NCBI GenBank assembly: GCA_038529355.1
Contig: JBCBDU010000054.1
Location: forward strand, 1-18,683
From: CALBPI01 sp038529355
Lineage (GTDB): Bacteria > Pseudomonadota > Gammaproteobacteria > Steroidobacterales > Woeseiaceae
Reading direction: 5' to 3'
DNA length: 18,683 nucleotides
Shown here: positions 7,384 through 14,099 of the stretch, piece by piece
Layout of the letters: the number at the start of each line of letters is the position of its first letter
Numbering within the stretch: the stretch's first letter is position 1
Notes under the pieces: generated by a model
Told to the model about the DNA's origin: nothing
Database searches by the model: none
The model's input: the letters and a program-made list of their open reading frames with translations, nothing else
Program-made: the position numbers and the translations under genes

Positions 7384-8772
7384 ATGACAACAATCATTCC
7401 GGTGATCCTATCCGGCGGGTCGGGTAGTCGCCTTTGGCCCGCTTCTCGGTCGGCCTATCCGAAGCAGCTGCTGCCGATGGTTGGCGAGCAAACCATGCTG
7501 CAGGATACTGCCGGCCGTGTTAGCGCTGTCGCCGGATGCAGTGATCCGATCATCGTTTGCAATAACGCCCATCGGTTCATGGTGGCTGAGCAGTTGCACC
7601 ACCTCGGTATGCAACCGCAAATCATTCTCGAGCCGGAAGGGCGCAATACGGCGCCGGCTGTAGCGCTTGCGGCGCTGCTCGCCGCACGTGATGCCAAAGA
7701 TTCGTTGCTGCTCGTAATGCCGGCCGATCATGTGATTGCGAACGTCGATGCGTTTGCGCGCGCCGTTGTCTGCGGCATCGATGCCGCTCGCGCTGGCAAG
7801 CTGGTGACGTTTGGTGTGGTTCCGGAATCACCGCATACCGGCTATGGATATATCAAAGCCAGTCCTGACGGCGATGCCGCCGTGCCGGTTGAGGCGTTTG
7901 TCGAAAAACCTGATTTAGACACCGCCAAAGCCTATCTTGTTTCAGGCAATTACCTGTGGAACAGCGGCATGTTCCTATTGCCGGCCGACGCATTTCTTGC
8001 CGAGCTCGAGCGTTTTGAGCCACAGATGTTGCAGGCCTGCCGGCAGAGCATGGATGGCGCCGCCAAGGATCTGGATTTCATCCGCCCGGATGTCGACGCA
8101 TTCGCGCGCTCGCCGTCCAACTCCATTGACTATGCTGTCATGGAGCGCACAGACAAAGCCATGGTGGTGCCGCTGGAGGCGGGCTGGAGTGATGTCGGTT
8201 CATGGCCGTCGCTGCATGCGGCGCGTGGCAGCGATGCTGACGGCAACGCGATCAATGGCGACGTCATCACCGCGGATTGTACCGACAGCCTGATCAGCGC
8301 CGAAAGTCGTTTGGTTGCCGCAGTTGGCCTGCATGACCACGTCGTTGTCGAAACCACGGATGCGGTGATGGTTGCGCCAAAGTCACAGGCAGAAAACGTC
8401 AAGGTGCTGGTAGAAAAACTCAAGGCGGCACAACGCAGTGAGGTGATCGATCACCGGCAAAAATATCGGCCGTGGGGCAGCTTCGATGCACTCGATCATG
8501 GCGAAGGTTTTGAAGTGAAGCGTTTGATCGTCAAGCCGGGTGCGCAGCTAGCTTTGCAAACGCACGAGCGACGATCCGAACACTGGATTGTCGTCCGAGG
8601 CACGGCAAGGATCACCTGCGGCGACAAGGAATTTGACGTGAACCAGAACGAGTCCACTTTTATTCCGATGGGGCAAAAGCACCGAATCGCGAACCCTTAC
8701 GCCGAACCGCTCGAGATTATTGAGGTACAGACCGGTGACTATCTCGGCGAAGATGATGTGGTCCGGTACTAA
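7384..8772 (+). CDS. manC: Mannose-1-phosphate guanylyltransferase / mannose-6-phosphate isomerase
   Basis: This is a bifunctional enzyme of GDP-mannose synthesis. The C-terminal cupin domain isomerises fructose-6-P to mannose-6-P, and the N-terminal domain joins mannose-1-P to GTP. The length of 462 residues fits the AlgA/CpsB/ManC type II family. The N-terminus carries the nucleotidyltransferase signature SGGSGSRLWPASR (10-22) followed by YPKQLLPM. FVEKPD lies near residue 171, and NSGMFL and SDVGSW mark the sugar site. The cupin motif QTHERRSEHWIV starts at Gln392, with the likely zinc ligands Gln392, His394, Glu399 and a downstream His. AAGG stands shortly before ATG 7384. With the phosphomannomutase downstream it completes a route from fructose-6-P to GDP-mannose, which feeds the fucose branch at the left edge. 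Confidence 0.95.
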   Translation: MTTIIPVILSGGSGSRLWPASRSAYPKQLLPMVGEQTMLQDTAGRVSAVAGCSDPIIVCNNAHRFMVAEQLHHLGMQPQIILEPEGRNTAPAVALAALLAARDAKDSLLLVMPADHVIANVDAFARAVVCGIDAARAGKLVTFGVVPESPHTGYGYIKASPDGDAAVPVEAFVEKPDLDTAKAYLVSGNYLWNSGMFLLPADAFLAELERFEPQMLQACRQSMDGAAKDLDFIRPDVDAFARSPSNSIDYAVMERTDKAMVVPLEAGWSDVGSWPSLHAARGSDADGNAINGDVITADCTDSLISAESRLVAAVGLHDHVVVETTDAVMVAPKSQAENVKVLVEKLKAAQRSEVIDHRQKYRPWGSFDALDHGEGFEVKRLIVKPGAQLALQTHERRSEHWIVVRGTARITCGDKEFDVNQNESTFIPMGQKHRIANPYAEPLEIIEVQTGDYLGEDDVVRY

Positions 8773-8803
8773 TCCGACAGCAAAGAGTCGTACTGTCATG
8801 ATT

Positions 8804-8818
8804 CTGCGATAACCGCAG
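8804..8818. repeat. Small hairpin in manC-manB gap
   Basis: CTGCG (8804-8808) and CGCAG (8814-8818) form a 5-bp stem with a 5-base loop in the gap between manC and the phosphomannomutase gene. No T run follows, so it is not a rho-independent terminator. It may be a processing or regulatory hairpin, or chance. Confidence 0.2.
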
Positions 8819-8879
8819 TGCATACTATGCGGATTGGATGTGCCTGAACACGCAGCAGGCGCAACGCCGCGAAAAATTT

Positions 8880-8885
8880 GAGAGG
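8880..8885 (+). promoter_or_regulatory. Ribosome binding site deciding the manB start
   Basis: GAGAGG lies six bases before ATG 8892. The upstream in-frame ATG 8838 has no such signal and would add 18 polar residues before the conserved FKAYDVRG start. This supports ATG 8892. Confidence 0.6.
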
Positions 8886-8891
8886 TTAGCG

Positions 8892-10253
8892 ATGCCGATT
8901 TCCATTCCGTCCTTTAAGGCTTACGACGTTCGTGGTCGTCTCCCGGACCAGCTCAATGCCGATTTCGCCTATCGTATTGGCAACGCCACAGCGCAGTATC
9001 TCGATGCCCGGCGCGTTGTGGTTGGCCGTGATATTCGATTATCGAGTGCCGAGCTTGCGGATGCCGTATGTCGTGGTTTGACTGACGCGGGCGTCGAAGT
9101 CCTCGACATCGGTCTCGGCGGAACGGAGTCAGTGTATTTCGCAACCGGCACGCTGGAAGCAGATGGTGGCATCATGGTCACCGCCAGTCACAACCCCAAA
9201 GACTATAACGGCCTGAAGTTGGTGCGCGAGCAGTCCAAACCAATCAGCGCCGATACTGGCCTGAAGGACATCCAGATCTTGGCGGAAGCTGACGACCGGC
9301 ACATCGCTTCGGCCGCTGGCAAAATTACGCCCACCGATATCAATGATCTGTACGTGCAGCATTTGCTCGAATACATCGATGCCGATGCGCTGAAGCCTCT
9401 GAAGATTGTCGTCAACGCCGGTAACGGCGGGGCAGGGCTCGTGCTGGATATGCTCGAGCCGCATTTGCCGTTCGAGTTTGTCAAAATCAATCATGCGCCT
9501 GACGGCAATTTTCCGAATGGTGTGCCGAACCCGATGTTGACGGAGAATCGCGAGTCGACGGCCAGAGCAGTGGTTGCGCACAAGGCCGATTTCGGCATCG
9601 CTTGGGATGGGGATTTCGATCGCTGTTTCTTCTTTGATGAGCACGGTGGCTTCATAGAGGGTTACTACATCGTTGGTCTACTGGCCACGTCGATTCTTAA
9701 GAACGCGCCGGGTGCCGGTGTGGTCTACGATCCGCGCCTGACCTGGAGCACGATCGAGATGGTCGAAGCTGCCGGTGGGCGACCCGTGCTAAGCAAGTCG
9801 GGTCACTCGTTCATCAAGCAGGTGATGCGTCAGGAAGATGCGGCTTACGGTGGTGAGATGAGCGCGCATCATTACTTTCGAAACTTCTTCTATTGCGACA
9901 GCGGCATGATTCCGTGGTTGTTGATCGCGCAGATCGTCGCGCAACGTGGTGTCGGACTGTCAACTTTGGTGGCAGAGCGCATTGCCAAGTTTCCGGCTAG
10001 CGGAGAGATCAACCGCCGTGTCACGGATGCAGACGCAGTGATGGCAGACATTTGGGCACACTACGAGAGCGATGCTGTTGAAAGTAATCGTGTGGACGGC
10101 ATCAGCCTGTCATTTGCCGATTGGCGCTTCAATTTACGGGCTTCCAATACTGAACCGGTCATTCGCCTCAACGTGGAAAGTCGGGCAGACGCAGCCCTGA
10201 TGCAGGAAAAAACCGCGGCGCTGTTGCAGCAAATCGGCGGAGAGCCAGCCTGA
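8892..10253 (+). CDS. manB: Phosphomannomutase / phosphoglucomutase
   Basis: This is a cytoplasmic alpha-D-phosphohexomutase that converts mannose-6-P to mannose-1-P and possibly glucose-6-P to glucose-1-P. From ATG 8892 it has 453 residues, usual for ManB/AlgC; an in-frame ATG at 8838 would give 471. FKAYDVRG opens domain 1. TASHNPKDYNG holds the phosphoserine Ser99. WDGDFDR carries the metal-binding Asp239, Asp241 and Asp243. GGEMSAHHYF is the sugar-recognition loop, and RASNTEPVIRL is the phosphate-binding loop of domain 4. It follows manC by 119 bp, and the two form the standard GDP-mannose pair. The enzyme may be the Pseudomonas AlgC type with dual specificity, in which case it would also supply glucose-1-P for UDP-glucose, the substrate of Ugd upstream. 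Confidence 0.94.
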   Translation: MPISIPSFKAYDVRGRLPDQLNADFAYRIGNATAQYLDARRVVVGRDIRLSSAELADAVCRGLTDAGVEVLDIGLGGTESVYFATGTLEADGGIMVTASHNPKDYNGLKLVREQSKPISADTGLKDIQILAEADDRHIASAAGKITPTDINDLYVQHLLEYIDADALKPLKIVVNAGNGGAGLVLDMLEPHLPFEFVKINHAPDGNFPNGVPNPMLTENRESTARAVVAHKADFGIAWDGDFDRCFFFDEHGGFIEGYYIVGLLATSILKNAPGAGVVYDPRLTWSTIEMVEAAGGRPVLSKSGHSFIKQVMRQEDAAYGGEMSAHHYFRNFFYCDSGMIPWLLIAQIVAQRGVGLSTLVAERIAKFPASGEINRRVTDADAVMADIWAHYESDAVESNRVDGISLSFADWRFNLRASNTEPVIRLNVESRADAALMQEKTAALLQQIGGEPA

Positions 10254-10300
10254 CTGTAGCGTTGGCTGGGCTGTTTTGATGCCTGTCGTTGCCGTATTTA

Positions 10301-10314
10301 GTGAGACAGTTCAC
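10301..10314. promoter_or_regulatory. CRP/Vfr-like half-site pair GTGA-N6-TCAC
   Basis: GTGA (10301-10304) and TCAC (10311-10314) are spaced by six bases, like the core of a CRP/Vfr site (TGTGA-N6-TCACA). The outer T and A of the consensus are missing. It lies 116 bp before the EpsB-type sugar transferase gene, in the only sizeable gap before the XrtA block. A cAMP-responsive site is possible but weakly supported. Confidence 0.3.
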
Positions 10315-10429
10315 GCGTCTGAGGCAGCTTTTTCGTTAACATATTCTGGAAATGAATAACAAACAGGCGTGCTGGCCTAGCCGTGCGACCTGAATCGCGC
10401 CCGCGCGATCCACTAGGCAACTGTTACCA

Positions 10430-11830
10430 ATGACAATCCGGTTATTTGATCACTACATTCATATGTCGGTCGTTGTGCTTGCGATCATCGAGCTGTGTGT
10501 GGTGCTCGCAGCGCTAGCGCTCGGCAATTACGTCGCGACCGAGTGGCTGTGGATCGATGGCCCGAAACCGGGCAAGTTTCATCAGTTGAGCTGCGCCGTC
10601 ACGGCCGTGTTGGTCATATTCAGCATGGCGGCGATGGGTTTGTATCGCATCGCGCTGCGTGCCAGCTACAGCGGTGTAATCGCACGCGTTGTCGTGGCCG
10701 TGGTTTTGTGTGGCATGTTCCTGCCATTTTTGTTTTACGTCATCCGCCCGCTGTACATTCCACCGGAGGAAACGTTTGTTGCTGCAGGTCTTGCGATCCT
10801 CGGTCTGGCCGCGGTGCGCTATGCGTTCCTGAAGTTGGTCGATGAGAGTTACTTCAAGCGCAAGGTGCTTGTGCTCGGTGCCGGCAAACGTGCCGCTCAG
10901 TTCATGACGCTACGCCGGCTATCGGATCAACGCGGTTTCAAAATCAACAAGTTCCTGTGGATGGAAGGTGATGACCCCGACGTCAAGCTGCCAGATAAGC
11001 GGGTACGCAAATTGCCGGACAACCTGTTCGAATACGCACGGTCGCGCGGTATCGATGAGATCGTTATTGCGATGGACGACCGGCGTGGCAATTTGCCGGT
11101 GCGCGAGCTCCTGGAGTGTCGCTTGGCCAGCATCGATGTGACCGACGTCATGAATTTTCTGGAGCGCGAGACCGGCAAGATCAATCTTGAGTTGGTACGC
11201 CCGAGCTGGCTTATTTTCGAGAGCGGATTCCGGCGTCAGCTGCCGCGGCGCGTGGCGCAACGTATCTTTGATGTTGTCGCCAGTGCTGTCGTATTGCTGC
11301 CTGCCGCACCGTTGATGCTGATCACATCCGTGTTGATCAAGCTCGAGGACAAGGGTCCCATTTTTTACCGGCAACGCCGCGTCGGGCAAAACAACGTGCC
11401 ATTCGACGTGCTGAAGTTTCGCAGCATGCGCACAGACGCTGAGGCTGGCGGTAAGGCGATCTGGGCGCAGAAAGATGATGACCGCGTAACCCGGGTCGGG
11501 CGGGTCATTCGCAAGATCCGTATCGATGAGTTGCCGCAGCTGATTAACGTGCTGCGCGGCGAAATGAGCGTGGTTGGGCCGCGCCCGGAACGTCCGGAGT
11601 TCGTCGATCAGCTTTCCGAGGACTTGCCGTATTACCTTGAACGACATCGCGTAAAACCAGGTATCACCGGTTGGGCGCAGCTGTGCTATCCGTATGGCTC
11701 TTCAGCGAAAGACGCTTTTGAAAAACTGCAGTACGATTTGTACTACGTAAAGAATCGCTCACTGATCTTCGACTTCATGATCCTGTTGCAGACGGCGGAA
11801 GTGGTGCTGTGGCAAAAGGGCGCGCGCTAG
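10430..11830 (+). CDS. EpsB-type undecaprenyl-phosphate glycosylphosphotransferase (PEP-CTERM-associated sugar transferase)
   Basis: This membrane enzyme primes polysaccharide synthesis by moving a hexose-1-phosphate to undecaprenyl phosphate. It has 466 residues. The N-terminal part (about 1-125) has four hydrophobic segments. A CoA-binding-like Rossmann domain follows (KVLVLGAGKRAAQF). The catalytic bacterial sugar transferase domain spans about 275-466, with IFYRQRRVGQNN, FDVLKFRSMRTDAE, the Asp366-Glu367 pair in IRIDELPQL, SVVGPRPERPEF and PGITGWAQ. The start MTIRLFDHYI and the end LYYVKNRSLIFDFMILLQT fit the subfamily that accompanies exosortase A (TIGR03013, from memory), and the gene stands just before prsK as expected. 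It differs in fold from the WecA-type enzyme at 4460, so the locus holds two priming enzymes. No clear ribosome binding site is seen. WcaJ-like enzymes transfer glucose, but the sugar here is unknown. Confidence 0.9.
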   Translation: MTIRLFDHYIHMSVVVLAIIELCVVLAALALGNYVATEWLWIDGPKPGKFHQLSCAVTAVLVIFSMAAMGLYRIALRASYSGVIARVVVAVVLCGMFLPFLFYVIRPLYIPPEETFVAAGLAILGLAAVRYAFLKLVDESYFKRKVLVLGAGKRAAQFMTLRRLSDQRGFKINKFLWMEGDDPDVKLPDKRVRKLPDNLFEYARSRGIDEIVIAMDDRRGNLPVRELLECRLASIDVTDVMNFLERETGKINLELVRPSWLIFESGFRRQLPRRVAQRIFDVVASAVVLLPAAPLMLITSVLIKLEDKGPIFYRQRRVGQNNVPFDVLKFRSMRTDAEAGGKAIWAQKDDDRVTRVGRVIRKIRIDELPQLINVLRGEMSVVGPRPERPEFVDQLSEDLPYYLERHRVKPGITGWAQLCYPYGSSAKDAFEKLQYDLYYVKNRSLIFDFMILLQTAEVVLWQKGAR

Positions 11831-11858
11831 TCGACCACGCGTTGCCGCAGGCGGTGTG

Positions 11859-11875
11859 ACGCAAAGTGTTTGCGT
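11859..11875. promoter_or_regulatory. Inverted repeat ACGCAAA-N3-TTTGCGT before prsK
   Basis: A perfect 7-bp dyad with a 3-base centre ends 13 bases before the prsK start. Its left arm overlaps TGACGC (11857-11862), also found in the dyad before the wecA-like gene. TATAGT (11875-11880) looks like a -10 box but is too close to the start codon and lacks a -35 partner. The dyad could be an operator or a hairpin over the translation start. Confidence 0.35.
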
Positions 11876-11888
11876 ATAGTATCTAGCT

Positions 11889-13913
11889 ATGAATCTGGTG
11901 CTGATCAGTTATGCGATAGCTGCGGCAGCGTTCGGCGCTTTGGCGCTGGTGCTGGTGGTTGCGCGCCGCTTCCAGTGGCCGTTCAACTATCTGTTGTTCG
12001 CCGCTCTGTTACTGGTGGCTTGGTCAATCGGCCTCGGGCTGACTGCTACTGCCGGCATTAGCTTCGACCAGATGGTCGCGATCGATGCGTTGCATGCGTT
12101 TGCAATCCTCCTGTTCGTCGGTCAGCTCGTGCAGGCCCGCAGCACTAAGGCGTGGCAGCGCATGTTCGGTTTGCTGCCATGGTTGATCCCGCTCATCGCG
12201 GGCTTGATCCACTGGCAGTCTGTGGTGAATCCGGCAGATCGCGGGTCTGTCGCATTCTACTTCGTGCTCGCGATGACTGTGGCGGGCTTGCTTGGTGTCG
12301 AACAGCTCTTTCGCAATGCCGATGGTGTCAAGCGTCGCACCGCGTCGTTGTTGGCGTTCTCTTTTGGTGCCGTATTCGTCTTTGACCTGTTCGTGTATTC
12401 CAACGCGGTTCTTTCGGCGGAAATTGATCCGCAATTGTGGGCTGCGCGCGGGTTCGTCAACGCGATGGTGGTGCCGGTGGTTTTGCTGGCGTTAAAGAGA
12501 GACTCGGACTGGCAGTCCGGTTTCTTCGTATCGCGTCAGGTTGTGTTTTATTCGACGACGCTGGTCGGCGTTGGTGTGTATCTGCTGCTGGTTGCATTCG
12601 GCGGTGCGCTGATGCAGCAAGTGGGCGGCGAGTGGGGCACCGCGTTGCGGGCGACGTTCTTTGCGGCGAGTGCGCTGTTGCTGTTGCTGGTGATATTCTC
12701 GCAGCAAATCCGGCGACGGCTCAAAGTGTTCCTGGCGACTCATTTTTATGCCAATCGTTACGACTACCGCGAGGAGTGGCTCAAACTGATCGGGCGACTT
12801 GCGCAGGACTCCGAGCGCGCGCCGATGCCCGAGCTGTGTCTGGATGCGTTGATGGATATCATCGAAAGCGATGGCGGCGTGCTGTGGCTGCGCGGTATTG
12901 ATTCCGATAGCGACTATCTGATTGCCGCAGCGCTCGGCGAGCGTATCCTGCTCAACGATCTGGATAACAATCACGAACTCGTGCGATTTATTCGCGATAC
13001 CGGTTGGGTTGTGGACGGTCGCGAAGCTGAGCAGTTTCCGGAGCGATACCGGAACGCTTTCCAAATCACCGAGCATTCGACCGTGACGGCCGGGCGTCTG
13101 TTTGTGCCGATTTCGCTCGATGGCGAGCTGATTGGGATCGCCTGCCTGTTAAGGCCGGCCGGTATGCCGGCGATGAATTTCGAAGATCACGATCTGCTCA
13201 GCACCGTCGGTCAGCAAGCTGCGGTATTCTTGCAACGCGATCGCAACCGGGAGCTGTTGGCCGAAGCGCGCGAGTTCGAAGTGTTCAACAAATTTACTGC
13301 GTTCATCATGCATGATCTGAAAAATCTCATCGCACAGCAATCACTGGTCGTGCAGAACGCCGAACGTCACAAATCCAATCCGGAGTTCGTCGACGACGCG
13401 ATCCACACGATCGCCAATTCGGTTGCGCGTATGACAAAACTGCTGGAGCAACTGCAAGGGGACGCCAGCAAAGCGATGGATGAACCTATCGATCTTGCGC
13501 AGTTGTTGCGTAGTGTCATTGAAGACGCCAGTGTTCGGCCACCGGCGCCGACCCTGGACGTGCAGGCGAATCCGAAAGTCGTCGCAAACAGCGACCGGTT
13601 GGGCGCCGTGTTGGGCCATGTGATTCGCAATGCACAAGACGCGAGCGCACACCTAGCCGGACGCGTTGATGTGACTCTGCGTGTCGACGGGGCTACGGCG
13701 TGCGTCGATGTCGTTGACAATGGCATGGGGATGGACGCAACGTTCATTCGCGAACAGCTGTTCAAGCCATTCGAGTCGACGAAGGGCGCTAAAGGCATGG
13801 GGATCGGTGCCTATCAGGCGCGCGAGTACGTGCGCCAGATTGGCGGAACGCTGCATGTCGAATCGTCGAAGGGCGATGGCAGTCACTTCACCATTTCTTT
13901 GCCATCGCAATAA
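11889..13913 (+). CDS. prsK: PrsK-type histidine kinase of the XrtA/PEP-CTERM system
   Basis: This is a membrane sensor histidine kinase of 674 residues. Residues 1 to about 275 are mostly hydrophobic, with eight or so predicted membrane segments and the typical start MNLVLISYAIAAAAFG. A GAF domain occupies about 310-460. The dimerisation region carries the phospho-acceptor His475 in FIMHDLKNLIAQQ. The ATPase domain follows, with the N box at HVIRNAQDAS (Asn581), the G1 box VVDNGMGMD near 610, and the FKPFESTKGAKGMGIG loop near 630. This layout and position match PrsK of exosortase A clusters (TIGR02916, from memory). PrsK normally pairs with PrsR, a sigma54-dependent activator encoded next door. 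Here the next gene is xrtA and no regulator is present. The signal sensed is unknown. It starts 58 bp after the sugar transferase gene, without a clear ribosome binding site. Confidence 0.88.
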   Translation: MNLVLISYAIAAAAFGALALVLVVARRFQWPFNYLLFAALLLVAWSIGLGLTATAGISFDQMVAIDALHAFAILLFVGQLVQARSTKAWQRMFGLLPWLIPLIAGLIHWQSVVNPADRGSVAFYFVLAMTVAGLLGVEQLFRNADGVKRRTASLLAFSFGAVFVFDLFVYSNAVLSAEIDPQLWAARGFVNAMVVPVVLLALKRDSDWQSGFFVSRQVVFYSTTLVGVGVYLLLVAFGGALMQQVGGEWGTALRATFFAASALLLLLVIFSQQIRRRLKVFLATHFYANRYDYREEWLKLIGRLAQDSERAPMPELCLDALMDIIESDGGVLWLRGIDSDSDYLIAAALGERILLNDLDNNHELVRFIRDTGWVVDGREAEQFPERYRNAFQITEHSTVTAGRLFVPISLDGELIGIACLLRPAGMPAMNFEDHDLLSTVGQQAAVFLQRDRNRELLAEAREFEVFNKFTAFIMHDLKNLIAQQSLVVQNAERHKSNPEFVDDAIHTIANSVARMTKLLEQLQGDASKAMDEPIDLAQLLRSVIEDASVRPPAPTLDVQANPKVVANSDRLGAVLGHVIRNAQDASAHLAGRVDVTLRVDGATACVDVVDNGMGMDATFIREQLFKPFESTKGAKGMGIGAYQAREYVRQIGGTLHVESSKGDGSHFTISLPSQ

Positions 13914-13929
13914 ATCGACCATTTATCGC

Positions 13930-13950
13930 CAGAATCGACGAGAAATTCTG
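13930..13950. repeat. Inverted repeat CAGAAT-N9-ATTCTG after prsK
   Basis: A perfect 6-bp dyad with a 9-base spacer lies 17 bases after the prsK stop. No T run follows, so it is a weak terminator candidate at best. It may be an operator for the xrtA unit. Confidence 0.2.
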
Positions 13951-13999
13951 TCAAACAGCGGCCGCGAACAGATCACAGTTTTTAGCGAGACACACGCAC

Positions 14000-14027
14000 T
14001 TCCGATTCGCCGGGAATTGCCTACAAT
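14000..14027 (+). promoter_or_regulatory. Weak candidate promoter for xrtA
   Basis: TACAAT (14022-14027) matches the -10 consensus at five of six bases. The best -35 partner, TTCCGA (14000-14005) at 16 bp, matches only three of six. No sigma54 GG-N10-GC pair was found in this gap, which matters because PrsR-type regulators act through sigma54. Confidence 0.2.
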
Positions 14028-14099
14028 AACGGTCACATCACTATTGCAGCGGCGAATAATGGACCACGTCTCCGGCAACTCTGCGCCAGCACTCGAGCC

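Noticed and set aside
7061..7393. Reverse-strand frames of 60-240 codons opposite ugd, manC, manB, the sugar transferase, prsK and prsT
   Set aside because: They lie opposite strongly supported genes, show biased residue composition and no domains. They are typical shadows in G+C-rich DNA.
8838..8891. An 18-residue N-terminal extension of the phosphomannomutase from ATG 8838
   Set aside because: The extension is not part of the family, and ATG 8892 has a good ribosome binding site.
11875..11880. TATAGT as the -10 box of a prsK promoter
   Set aside because: It is only eight bases from the start codon and has no -35 partner at 15-19 bp.
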